A DNA stretch of 64,000 bases from Anisus vortex (lineage: Eukaryota; Mollusca; Gastropoda; Planorbidae), in NCBI GenBank assembly GCA_949126835.1, contig OX421497.1, forward strand, positions 47,857,715-47,921,714. Reading direction: 5' to 3'. The position numbers were made by a program, and so were the translations under genes. Positions within the stretch are counted from its first letter, which is position 1; every line of letters begins with the position of its first letter. Shown here one piece after another: positions 44,913 to 55,660 of this stretch. The notes beneath the pieces were generated by a model. The model saw only the letters and a list, made by a program, of their open reading frames with translations, did no database searches and was not told the DNA's origin.

Positions 44913-45614
44913 TGGGCCGTATTGCTGCTGAGAGTTAACACCCTTGCCCCTTTTACAAGTCAGTCTTATAATGGACAAGTCTTAACGTGTATGCATGCAT
45001 AAAAGGTCACGTGCAAAAACATTTCCGTTCTTATTCGATCATTTTATTCGAAACAATGTCTGTGTGCTACTTTACTGGTTGTACTCAAATTTGTTGGGGA
45101 TTAAAATTTATTTCATTTCCAATAGATGTTTACAAAGCAAAACAATGTATTGTGAAAGTCAGAAGGGAATAATCACCTTTTTAAAATATCAAACGTATTG
45201 CTTAATGCAAAAGAATTTTTGTTATTCGTTTTTATGAATTTACGCATTTTGTTTTTCAATAACCAAGAAAACGCAACTCTTGACTCATTTATTTTGTAAA
45301 CAAATAAAAATTTAACGTCACGCGACTAACACTTGAGTATTAGTTATCGCCTACTCACTTTTGATGTTAAAAACGGATTCCTCATAACTAATATTGTATC
45401 CTTTGTATAATTCTAAAAGACTAGAATTGGCCGTCGAGGTTGAAATCAATTGTCAAACAACAGCAAAAGCATATTTTTTTTGTTATTAGTTAAAAAATAG
45501 AACAGGAAGTTCACGAACATTCGGGTTCAAAAGTTTACGCCTCATTAAGACTTGTCCATATGACTGACTTGTAAAAGGGGCAAGGGTGTTAACTCTCAGC
45601 AGCAATACGGCCCA
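44913..45614 (+). mobile_element. Kolobok-like element: TTAA duplication, long TIR, THAP domain
   Basis: The first and last 53 bp are identical inverted repeats beginning TGGGCCGTATTGCTGCTGAG, and imperfect repetition extends to GGACAAGTCTTAA. TTAA flanks both sides (44909-44912 and 45615-45618), and a sister hAT copy at about 4335 shows the site with a single TTAA. A THAP-like reading lies inside. TTAA plus THAP is characteristic of the Kolobok superfamily; piggyBac shares TTAA but not THAP. Confidence 0.75.
45056..45172 (+). pseudogene. THAP zinc-finger start of a transposase
   Basis: MSVCYFTGCTQICWGLKF, then ISFPIDVYKAKQCIVKVRR. The CxxxxC pair, the F-x-FP block and the ...VRRE end follow the THAP pattern, with the usual tryptophan replaced. 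The frame then stops, so only the N-terminal exon or fragment remains. Confidence 0.55.
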
Positions 45615-45809
45615 TTAAATATAAAACCTTTAAATGATTTTCTCTATAGATTTCCTTTGCTTTTGGCTTTGGTCTTGCTACGGAGTTAAATTAATTGTCT
45701 TATAAAGAAATAAGAACACAAGAGCAGGTTGACTTTTAGGATGTTGGCACGCTGAATGATTTCGAAATACTAGTTTGGCACACCATCAGCAAAAGGTTGC
45801 CGACCCCTG

Positions 45810-46148
45810 CACTAGACGACAGATGGGCAAAGAGTAATTAAGTAGTAATAATACATCGACTAAGTTCAATTCTAATTTAGAAATGCAACACAATAAAAAC
45901 ATGTTGCATTTCTCAGATAAACATAAGGACAAAAACACTTTACTTATCCTTTAATATAAGTACCCTTTCTTCCCGAATGGCAGTCGTGCATGGAATGGGT
46001 TGCCTGAACAAACAAGAAAAAACAATAACTTAACATAATTTAAAAACTAAACAAAAGTGCAAGACTAGACTCAAATCACGAATGAGCGTAGGACGCAATA
46101 ATCTTCTCTATAAGAAGGAGCGTCTGTAATGTATAAGATAGGATAAGA
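45810..46148 (+). mobile_element. LINE RT C-terminus and tail, right half of the split copy
   Basis: Continues directly from 38246: CTAGACGACAGATGGGCAAAG, the block CATGGAATGGGTTGCCTG (WNGLPEQ) and the 3' UTR ending GTAATGTATAAGATAGGATAAG. Confidence 0.8.
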
Positions 46149-46341
46149 AGATATTGCGTCCTACGTTAATTCGTGGTTTGTAAAAGTTCTTTTTAAAAAC
46201 TCCAACCAAATGTATTCAAAATCTCATCATTGAAAGTTATAAACATATTTCACATTTATCAGACGTAGTGAACTAATTGTTGGTTTTATAGCTAAGGAGT
46301 ACTCTTTACACTTTAAATATCAAAATACCTCAGATCTGTAT

Positions 46342-47060
46342 TAGAGGCCGACCGAAATTCAATTTCGGCGTAGAAAGTAGGCGAAGGGCCTGTTTCGGCT
46401 TAGTTTCGGTTTCGGCCGAAGCAAAAAATTTAACTTTCTGTTTGCTTTCGGTTTCGACCGAAACTGATTGACTTTCCGTCATCTACCGTATATCTATTTT
46501 AACTTTCAAAATTCAGACTTCAATGCTAGTGCTGCATCTATTTCTCTGCTTATTGACAATTTCAGTTAGTTAAACTGTTGCGAATAAATCTGTGTGAAGT
46601 AGAAAATTGAAGTTTGTAATAAACGAATCATCTCATCACCCCCAAAGATTGTGGAAAAATGTAGTGTGGTTTAATAAAATGGCTTTGTGTTATGCACCTA
46701 GTTCACCACATTCTTTTTCATTCATTTCATTTCATTGTGTTGTTTTGTCTAATGTTATTAAAATTATTTCATAACATTTAGTTTAAAAAAAATCGTATAT
46801 AAAGTTTACATTGCTTTTTAGTTTATTAAATCTTAATTCAATTCAATTCTGAATAAAATGATACTTAATACATGTAGGTAAAGACAACTGTCGGCCTATA
46901 TTACATGTTCTATGTTGTTTTTAAAGAGTATCCATAAACTAGTTAATATTACACAAAAATGTGCAGTCTTTTCAAATCTTTTCTTTGGCTATTTCGTTTT
47001 ATCTTTCGGTCTCGGCCGAAGGTGTAGTGCAACTTTCGGTATGGTTTCGGTCGGCCTCTA
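46342..47060. mobile_element. hAT-type MITE, 719 bp
   Basis: Ends TAGAGGCCGACCGAAA and TTTCGGTCGGCCTCTA. The flanking octamers ATCTGTAT and CTCTGTAT agree at 7 of 8 positions. Clusters of TTTCGG/CCGAAA lie near both ends; the middle is AT-rich without a transposase. Confidence 0.8.
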
Positions 47061-48290
47061 CTCTGTATTAACGATTACAGTATACAATAACACTTTTACC
47101 GCTATACACTATATGGAATATAAAGAAACGTGTATCCCCCCCCCCCCTCTCCTGCGTTTATGTCTGAAGTCAGTCAGGGGGAGAGAATAATACTTCCGGT
47201 TAAGATCGTTCTCATTTCCCGCCATGTATTAGTTCTAGTATTTGGTCATAGCCGCTCTTCACTAATCCCATCATCCCTTGGTGGTTTCTACATTTTATCA
47301 GGTCGTTTAAAAATTAGGATTTTAATCTCCATTTACAACGAGGAAACGAAGTAAAAGAAAATATTCAAGAACAACAACTGCTGCACATCTGACTCTATCA
47401 GTGCCCCTCCCCCCCCCATCCCGGGCCCCCTTTTCGATTCAACTCCGCCCATTGTTCAACTCCAATGTCATTAGTGGAATATGAAGCGCTTGGACGGAGC
47501 CGTCATGGAGCGCTCCGAGCTAGTCCGACCCCTCCACATTTCTACCTGTGACCCCTTGTCGAGTTGACTTCCGTCCCGTCCACAATTTTAAGAGAAAAAT
47601 GACCGCAAACCGGTAAGAACGAGAAATCGAATCCAATTTTGTTTTGAATTGAATCGCGAACGGCATCAAAACCAAAACCCGGACGCAACCGATGTAAACA
47701 AATACTGGTATCGCGGTATGGGATTGCCGTTGCGATACTCAACTTTGCACTTCTTCGAGGAGAGTTTTAGCAGACGTAATCCCAGCATGCACTAGGAACT
47801 CGTCTGCGCTCAATTTGAGATTATGTAATCCCTGGTCAGGTACTTGACGTCGTTTCAACTTACTCAACTAGTGCTAACATATCGAAATTTCTCTTGGTTC
47901 ATACACTTTCCTAGCTTTTATGCAACATAACCTTACTGAAATCGATGATTAACAAAACTGTATTGTTCACTCAATTACTTGTAGCGGAAGCATTACGGAT
48001 ACACGTTTAGAACAGTATCGAATACTGCCGGTATCGGCTTCTGCTATTTCCAAACTGTATTGAAGAAGGGATTATTGATGAGCTTATGATCGTGTATGGG
48101 CAAAACTTAGTATTAATGTAACCGGTAGTCTAGGAAAATAGAACGTTCATAGTTCACTAAGCAAAGATAAAACAAGATGTGAAATGAAACAATACTGCGT
48201 GGTCTTGTGGTAAAGCTATGGTGTGTGTGACTGAAGAGAATGGGGCTTGCTGTCAGCATTTCTTAAAACTCTTTCTATACTACAAGGAGG
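47061..48290. other. Unique intergenic sequence
   Basis: GC-richer between 47380 and 47560, with poly-C runs. No exon recognised. Confidence 0.4.
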
Positions 48291-48360
48291 CGCGATGGCC
48301 AAGCGGCAGCGCGTTCGGCTGACGTACCGAAGGTCCATGGTTCGAATTCTGGTAAAGAGT
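48291..48360 (+). mobile_element. tRNA-derived SINE head
   Basis: GATGGCCAAGCGGCAGCGCG (A box) and ATGGTTCGAATTCTGG (B box) at tRNA-like spacing. It joins a LINE fragment directly. It resembles the head of family B. Confidence 0.6.
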
Positions 48361-48612
48361 AGCAATAGAGCTTGTTTGCCTGAGTTGAATGGGAAGTAGA
48401 TTTCTCACCATCGGACCGGATATTGAGAAGGCTCTAAGGCCAACGGTCGTCATAGAGAAACGGGACACTTCCAGAAGCGAAGATTTGGCAGAACGAAGTG
48501 TTCTTTGCGAGACATATGGTGTAATTAGTTCCTTGAGAAAAGAAGGCATCTCATTGTTATAAAGGCACTGATGGCAAAGTAGCGCCACTTTATATTCAAT
48601 TCTGGCTTTCAA
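48361..48612 (-). pseudogene. LINE RT C-terminus, L2/CR1-like
   Basis: The minus frame reads RIEYKVALLCHQCLYN, then ITPYVSQRTLRSAKSSLL and GLRAFSISGPMVRNLLP. The pattern RIxYK..LL.....P..L.ELI.PY...R.LRS and RAFS..GP..WN.LP is a common LINE C-terminus; the final WN is RN here. A different family from the other LINE ends in this window. Confidence 0.75.
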
Positions 48613-48672
48613 ATATAGTCTACCTGTTTATCCCGACCATTATAGTATTAATAAGGAATTCTACAGCATATG

Positions 48673-48760
48673 TTAACCCTTCCCGTACCGACCTACTTCT
48701 ATCTATATTGCCTTCAGTTCCGCTATAGGCCCTATACGCGGCCGGGACTGTAAGGGTTAA
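48673..48760. mobile_element. Tiny TTAA-flanked, piggyBac-like MITE
   Basis: TTAACCCTTCCCGTACCG on the left and GGGACTGTAAGGGTTAA on the right: TTAA at both ends with CCCTT/AAGGG inverted ends, and only 80 bp between the two TTAA. The TTAA-CCCTT pattern is typical of piggyBac-derived MITEs. Confidence 0.5.
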
Positions 48761-49579
48761 TGTTTTATATTACTCACACACACAGACACACACACAGACA
48801 CACACACAGACGCACACACAGACGCACAACACTCTCGAAAACTTGAGACCCCCCCAAAAAACCCAGAAACGCTGACATGACTAGTCAATGTTTCCGCTTA
48901 GTTGGTGGAACCATCTGGAAGGTTCCAGGCGATGGCAATGTGATTTCTGCCAGGCCGAAATGTTGTTTGTGGGACAAATCGCCCCCCCCCTCTCCCCCGG
49001 TAATGATCAGAGACCTGGTCCTGAGTCTAAACCCCCACCCTCTCCCACCCCTGCCCACATTATTGTCTCTGTCTTCTTGAGCGTTATTGTTCAACGAAAC
49101 ATAATTCTGGAGTTTCAAATGATCACAAAGTCTCCAACAATGATGTCCCAGTAATTATGGTCCACAGTCTGGACTTGTTTAATTCTTGCAGATACAAATT
49201 TTTCTCTCACCGACCATTTGTTCTTTTTTATTTAAATAGGCTGCATGGTCGAGGGTGGGGGTTGTGGGTGGAACAGACCGGATTTGATGTTCTGAAAAGG
49301 CGCTAGAGGGGGTGGAGAGTGAACGTAAAGCGCCCCCCCCCCCCCAACCGCATTTCAGACTCTATGATTAACAGACTCCTTAGTTGACCCCGGAGCTATC
49401 TTCGACGTGGACGCCACCTCACCGAGCCCCCCCCCCTTCCTCCCCCTTATGGCGTTTGCCTTGTGACCAGCCGGTCCCCCAGTAGGAGGGGTGAGTGGAT
49501 GGATGGAGTGGGGAGGAGGGGGCTGAGGGGGGGGGGCGTGAAGCGTTTGTCTGTTACGGAGCTGGCGAGTGACAGTGTT
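48761..49579. other. Unique sequence with CA, poly-C and G tracts
   Basis: CACACAGA repeats at 48776-48830, poly-C at 48980, 49332 and 49430, and a G-rich stretch at 49470-49550. No exon recognised. Confidence 0.4.
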
Positions 49580-49867
49580 AGTTCATTTGAACACAATGTT
49601 CCTGTCACTCTCATTTGAACACAATGTTCCTGTCACTCTCATTGTCTCGCAGTTCATTTGAACACAATGTTCCTGTCACTCTCATTGTCTCGCAGTTCAT
49701 TTGAACACAATGTTCCTGTCACTCTCATTGTCTCGCAGTTCATTTGAACACAATGTTCCTGTCACTCTCATTGTCTCGCAGTTCATTTGAACACAATGTT
49801 CCTGTCACTCTCATTGTCTCGCAGTTCATTTGAACACAATGTTCCTGTCACTCTCATTGTCTCGCAG
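49580..49867. repeat. 43-bp tandem array, about 6.5 units
   Basis: The unit starts GTTCATTTGAACACAATGTT and is 43 bp. The first unit lacks about 12 bp. Each unit contains the palindrome TTCATTTGAA-like core. Internal units are identical. Confidence 0.95.
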
Positions 49868-52319
49868 CTGAACAAAAAAACAGAACTTGTCTTTTCTTTC
49901 TGGGCCACTAAATTGAACAATTCCCTTTTCTGGGCCATTTAGAAGTGGGAAAAATTCAAGAATTCGAACACAATTTTGTTCGGGAATTGGTATTCATTAA
50001 ACAAACATCGGCGTATGCCAAAGAACAAACAAATAAATACGTGCTTTAAAAAAAACGTAAATGCGAATAAAAGTTCTGTTCTAATTGTTTAATTTATTTA
50101 ATTTTCAAACGCAAACTTTTCTAGTTAAGCGGCTATCTCTCTTTGTTTTAATAATGGAACTCGCGTAATGTCCTCCTGTAATGGGAACTCTATAATGAAT
50201 TCGTGTAATTAACGTATGAAATGAGCATGAGTAAGGAATTTGAGGAATGATCTTATGAACTTGTGTAATGAACTCTTGTAATGAGCGTGCTATGTCTATG
50301 TTCGTCCTCTTGCTGTTGTTCTTGGTGAAGGACGCACGTGTGGTTGCATTATTTCTTTTTTTGTTGCTGGACTTGAAGTTGGTCTATTTGTTGTGTTTTC
50401 TTGTTTTCTTCACTTGTTCAACTTTTACTGTTGCTGTTCCTTTTGTTCATGTTGTACACAAAGCAACAACAAAAACAACACCAAACAGCCTTTAGCGACA
50501 GCTCTACGTTACGGCTGTCTCGTTAGATCTTCATTTCACAAAGCACTGGGACGTGTGAATGGGTCCCGCGCCCGGACACCCTCAGACACCCTATTGTCAC
50601 CACCCTGTGTGTGGGGGAAGGGGAAAGGAATAAGGGAACATGTCCCGAGGCTGAAGATTCTTGACCTCACTGACCGCGAGGTGACCAGTCAAAACTCTGG
50701 CAGCTCTGGGCTGATAGTGTGTCAGGGCGTCTTGACCCCAGCAACACCCCCGCCCATTCCCTGACTGTGACTGAAGTTTCTTTTCGCCTACCCACGGGGT
50801 GTAGTAAGTCCCCAACACGATTACGAAATGTACACAACGCATTCAACGCCTAAACAAACCGATGCCATCATCTGAAGAAGAAAAAGGAATTTAACTTATT
50901 TGGTTAAACGGACTAAGGCTATAATAATATACATGTATTCGAATACGAATAAGTGATATATACATGTATTCGAATACGATGTGTGCAAATTCAAACGTGT
51001 TTTTCGTTGTTTTTATTTTCATTAATGGCAGTTGGTGTGTCAGTTTATTACATTTATTTTCACATAATAAAATATCCTATTGAGCAGTACTCTATCTTAA
51101 AATTATACATCAAGTTGTGGCTTGACTCTCTTTGAATTATTTCCCTTGTCGTTAAACTTTGGGATTTCAGGGTTTTTTTTCGTTTCATAATTTGCATATA
51201 TTGATGACGAGGACTTTATTTGGTGTATTCTTTCTTAAAACACGGGGTATATTGTCCTCCATCTTGAATATATTAACTGACCACTGACCAATGGGAACGG
51301 CGGGAGTAGCTCGAAGAACTCTTCAGTAGCTAGTGTACAAATGAAATGTTGATTGCCATTTCCTGTTTGGACGAGATCGAGGCTATCACTTTCCACGCGC
51401 ATGCGCACTTAAAAAAAACACGTGAGACTGGTTTACACAAAACAGAACTTTTGCTCCTTGAAGAGTTCCAGTTCCGATCACTCCCTGCTGAACTAAATGG
51501 AAGAAAAACGCCCCGCGGGGTTGGAAGAAATGGGAGCGGGGAGGTGAAGCAGCAGAAGATAGAAACTCCATGGGGATGCATTACGTTTTTCGAGCTGATT
51601 GGAGACATCTCGTCATTTCCAGATCACGTGACTAGAATTGCCTTTGTCAGACTCCCGCCCAAAATCAAAACCTCTGTGATATGATGGATGGCCTTGAACT
51701 TGAACCCCACTGCACCACCCATCCCGAAGATGTTTTTTTTTTTTTTAAAGGCAGATCACTGCACAAAGTGTCCTCATTAATGTCCCATTGTCCTACACGG
51801 TTTCGAAATCATTATTGTTTGAAGGGTTTTCTGGTGTGAATATGTTTTGCAAACCAAATGTTTGTTTTTTAACTTTAATTATAGCTATTGGTAAAAAACG
51901 GGATAAACTCACACACACACAAAATTACTCGTTCTTGTGAATGTTTTCATGTTATAAACAAATATTTTCATGTTCTAAACAAATGTTTTCATGTTATAAA
52001 CAAAACCTTAACAATTCTAATTCACTGAGGCATGTTTTGAGGTTATTATGAAATATTTCTCTCGTTACTTCCGTTCTTTTTTTTTTATATATATAGAAGC
52101 CACCTTATCATGAACCTAGAAGTAACAAGAAACAGTTAATTATATCAGTAGTGTTCCTGTTGTTACCTTGACCTCAAAATGTCAACTTTGATAAATATAT
52201 GTCAAATCGTGTGTTGACTTCCATGGACACGCATGATCGAGATTTTCAATAAATTATTTCTTTTTTCCTGTTCACGTGTCTTCTTTAATTTAATTAAACT
52301 TTTTTTTTCTTCCAACACA
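49868..52319. other. Unique intergenic sequence
   Basis: Holds a threefold ATGTTTTCATGTTATAAACA repeat at 51942-52003 and GC-richer blocks at 50500-50830 and 51280-51690. Short frames there show no protein similarity. Confidence 0.4.
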
Positions 52320-52324
52320 CGTTC

Positions 52325-52366
52325 TATCTCTCTCTCTCTCTCCCTCTCTCTCCCTCTCTCTCTCTT

Positions 52367-52397
<31 letters not shown>

Positions 52398-52410
52398 TTC
52401 TTTCTTTTAG
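52325..52410. repeat. CT microsatellite
   Basis: TCTCTC runs with CCC and TTT interruptions. Confidence 0.95.
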
Positions 52411-52464
52411 TAGCATGTGTTACTGCATACTAAACATCAACTCCTTTATACAAAAAAAAAAAAA

Positions 52465-52529
52465 ACGTCAACAAAAATATATGACGTCCTAACAAACAAA
52501 ATTGACGTCACCAAAATCAAATGACGTCA
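52465..52529. promoter_or_regulatory. Four evenly spaced CRE-like ACGTCA sites
   Basis: ACGTC(A) occurs at 52465, 52484, 52505 and 52524, about 20 bp (two helical turns) apart. The last two are full TGACGTCA. Whether this is a bZIP binding cluster or a decayed minisatellite cannot be told from sequence alone. Confidence 0.3.
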
Positions 52530-52761
52530 TCCAAATACAAAGAAAGAAATAACGTGCACAAAATGTTTTTCCTTTTTTATTTTCGTCTCTGTTCACTTGA
52601 CTCTATGAACAAAGTACTTTCAGTCAATCCACTACGTCTAACCAAGTTCATGACTACATCTGTTACAACCTAAGGACTAGTAGCTAAACAAAACCAACAT
52701 ACAAAGTTTTTGAAAAGAGAGCAAAAAGAAAATAGGAACAAATGTAGTCCAAAATATTGCC

Positions 52762-52848
52762 TGTATGTGTGTGTGAATGTGTGTGTGTGTATGTGTGAAT
52801 GTGCGTGTGTGTGAATATGTGTGTGAATGAATGTGTGTGTATGAAATC
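52762..52848. repeat. GT-rich microsatellite
   Basis: GTGTGTGAATGTGTGTGT-type repeats with GAAT interruptions. Confidence 0.9.
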
Positions 52849-53390
52849 GAAGACATTAAAATATATATTTTTTTATTGTTGTTGGAAAAATCTGAAGAGC
52901 GGGCCGCATCGTCACAGACAATACTGTCGTTAGTGTCTCCTTGGACAATGGGCGGTCCCCAAATCGTCTCCCTTCTCCTCCCCCTTCTTCAGACGGTGAG
53001 TGCACTCCAGGGTGAAACAAGTACCTGCCGTGGCCCATCCAGACCCCCCCTCCCCCCACCTCTCAACTCCCTCTCCCTCCTTTCGCCATAATATTCTTCA
53101 CCCATCCTTCCACTCTCAAACCCAAAGTGCTTGCTTCTCATTTCCTGGCAGGCGGCCATGTTTAAATTCAACGTCACGTGACGAGACAATTAAAAGACAA
53201 ACAAAACACACACATTCACAAACAAAAAATGTTTCTAGCCTCCAGGCTGGTCCTAATTACACAAGTCTACCCCCCCCCCCCCCCCCATACACACATTAAC
53301 CCCCCCCCCTTTCCTTTTCATAAAAAAAACCCACAACAAAACAATAACAGACACTTCCCACGTCAAGCTTTCAAAGCGACATCTTATTCC
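52849..53390. other. Unique sequence with poly-C runs
   Basis: C-rich stretches at 53045-53080 and 53271-53309. No exon recognised. Confidence 0.4.
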
Positions 53391-53530
53391 TGCTGGTCAT
53401 GCGGTTAGTTCACCGGATTGTTAACTGACACGTCGCGGGTTCTATCCCTTCCGTTGACCGATCCCTGCCGTTCTAGTTGACGTAATAATATTCTGTCTAG
53501 AACTAGAATTAGAAGGAACGTCTGTAAACT
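53391..53530 (+). mobile_element. SINE family A, partial
   Basis: GCGGTTAGTTCACCGGATTG, CGCGGGTTCTATCCC (B box) and GACCGATCCCTGCCG match the copy at 462. The 3' end is diverged and no GCGCTATATAAG tail is seen. Confidence 0.65.
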
Positions 53531-53849
53531 TATAATATAACGTCGTTGCCAGGTGAATACCGGGCAAGTCCATATAGCAAATTTTTCAGGAGAAACAAAA
53601 AACTGCATAGATCGAGTAAACCAATCAACGTGGCCGTTTTTTTGAAAGAAATAAAATTGTAGAAAATCTATTGGACAATACTACAAGCTATTTTTAGACA
53701 TCATGTGGGATATCCCAAGGAAAATTTTGGTAAAAAAAAATGGAAAATTTTCGACTTGGCCGGTTTTCGCCTGGCAACAACGATAAGCTTGTGTGAAAAA
53801 AAAATTGAAACCATATAAGTAGAAAAGTGGAAATAATTGATTGGTGCAC

Positions 53850-54062
53850 ACTAAGGTGCACTGTGGACAGGTGTTCGACTGGCGAATCGAAGGTCCTGGG
53901 TTCGAAACCTGGTGAAGGGTAGGATTTTTTTCCCTGGACTCGAAGGTCTCCCTGAGTCTACCCAGCTCTGATGTTCCTGACATTAGTTGGGATGAGTAAA
54001 AGACGTCTGGGCACTGTGCTGGCCACACATAGTAAGAGTCTAGTATGATCTATTTGGTCCGA
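53850..54062 (+). mobile_element. SINE family B, sense copy
   Basis: The head carries GGTCCTGGGTTCGAAACC (B box); the body contains GGACTCGAAGGTCTCCCTG and CCCAGCTCTGATG; the 3' part has GCACTGTGCTGGCCACAC. The A box is weak. Confidence 0.75.
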
Positions 54063-54174
54063 AGAATATTTTACTTTTTACTGCAAACATATGAATGAAT
54101 GAAACAGGTTGTCTGCAACGCTCAGGTAAACATAAAGTCAAAACCCTTTCCTTTTCCTTTATGCAAGAACAAAT

Positions 54175-54372
54175 GCTTATGAGCATTTTTTCTTCCCGAG
54201 TGGCATTTGGGCACGGAATGGGTTGCCTGAACAGACCAGGAAAATCAGTAACTTAAAATCATTAAAAATATTAATAAAGAGGCAAGACTAGACTCGGACC
54301 TCGGATGAGCGTAGGACGCAATAATCTTCTTTATAGAAAGCATATGTTATATATAAGATATAAGATACGATA
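54175..54372 (+). mobile_element. LINE 3' end
   Basis: GGCACGGAATGGGTTGCCTG, then ATGAGCGTAGGACGCAATAA and an AAGATA-type tail. Confidence 0.75.
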
Positions 54373-55238
54373 AGAATTTGGTGCGAAGGGTGCTTTACTT
54401 TTACTGCAAACTGAAACATATGAATGAATGCAACATATTAACTGTAAGTCTGCCCACACAGAGTGTACACAGATTGAATTACATTTGCCGACATATGACT
54501 TACTCCATTGGCGACATGTAGCAGTTACACTGGAAACTGACACCTCTAGCCCGGGGGGGGGGGGTTAACAGCAGTGCAAGTGTAGCGATCTGACGCTGGC
54601 GATACCAGAGTTTGTTTGGCTGTAATATGAACATGATATATGTTGTCATGGGGTGAGGGGAGGCACCTTGGCTGGGTGGCATCATCGAGGGTGATGAGGG
54701 TGGCCCAAACTCTGCGTCATATCACGTGACAGATAGACGCTGGTGAGAGATATAGAAACGTTGTAGCTAGCAAAGACAACAGTACCTGCACTCCCAGACC
54801 ACTCCCCCCCCCCCCCACCACCATGAAACTCTGCCTATGACAGTGAAGTAACACGATCAGGCAGGCAGGCATCGAGTTTCAGTTATACGGAACTTGGGAT
54901 TAAATCATCAAGCTCAAATTAGAAAATGATTCACACCGATACTCTATACGCATTATGTATCCGGACTCAGAAATCTTGAAATTCAAATCCTAAAAAAATT
55001 ATGACGTCATTGGCGAATTCTGGAACATACCCGATGCTAATAGAAGAGATAAAAAACAACGCAAAACGGAAATTTCCGGACGTGCGGCGTTGGGACAAAT
55101 AATTCTGCAGTATATTTAGGTGTATATGACTATTGCTCCATCGGGCAATGTTTTTGGGAGCCCCCAAGAAAGTGGGGGCCCTAAGCTATAGTTCGTGTAG
55201 CTTATACGTAAATCCTGCACTGTCCCAACTAATTAGTC
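54373..55238. other. Unique intergenic sequence
   Basis: Poly-G at 54555-54564 and poly-C at 54805-54817. Nothing else recognised. Confidence 0.4.
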
Positions 55239-55355
55239 AGGTAGGCCTGCCCATCATAGCTGGGTGGACAGGGACACCTTCCAATCCAAGGAACAAATCT
55301 TAGCCTTCACCAGGATTCGAACCCAGGAACTTTGGTACCCCAGACATCTTCCTTT
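55239..55355 (-). mobile_element. SINE family B, partial antisense
   Basis: CATAGCTGGGTGGACAGGG and CACCAGGATTCGAACCCAGG (reversed B box) match the family. Both ends are missing. Confidence 0.65.
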
Positions 55356-55379
55356 ATCAGTAGATTAGCATTAGCATTA

Positions 55380-55660
<281 letters not shown>

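Larger units (their letters stand above)
38247..45809 (+). mobile_element. hAT element carrying several nested insertions
   Basis: Inverted ends CATGGAGGTCGGCAACCT and AGGTTGCCGACCCCTG. The target octamers are CACTTGAG (38239-38246) and CACTAGAC (45810-45817); other LINE copies suggest CACTAGAG was the original, so each has about one change. Without the nested elements its own sequence is roughly 2 kb, AT-rich, and shared with 3060-4535 and 9492-10230. No transposase frame survives. Confidence 0.82.

Noticed and set aside
48291..48360. Functional tRNA gene
   Set aside because: tRNA-like boxes only; no closing acceptor stem or clean end, and it resembles SINE heads nearby.
50268..50495. Hydrophobic 75-codon frame resembling a signal or membrane peptide
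   Set aside because: T-rich composition alone explains Leu/Phe/Val runs; no conserved motif, and the start is not supported.
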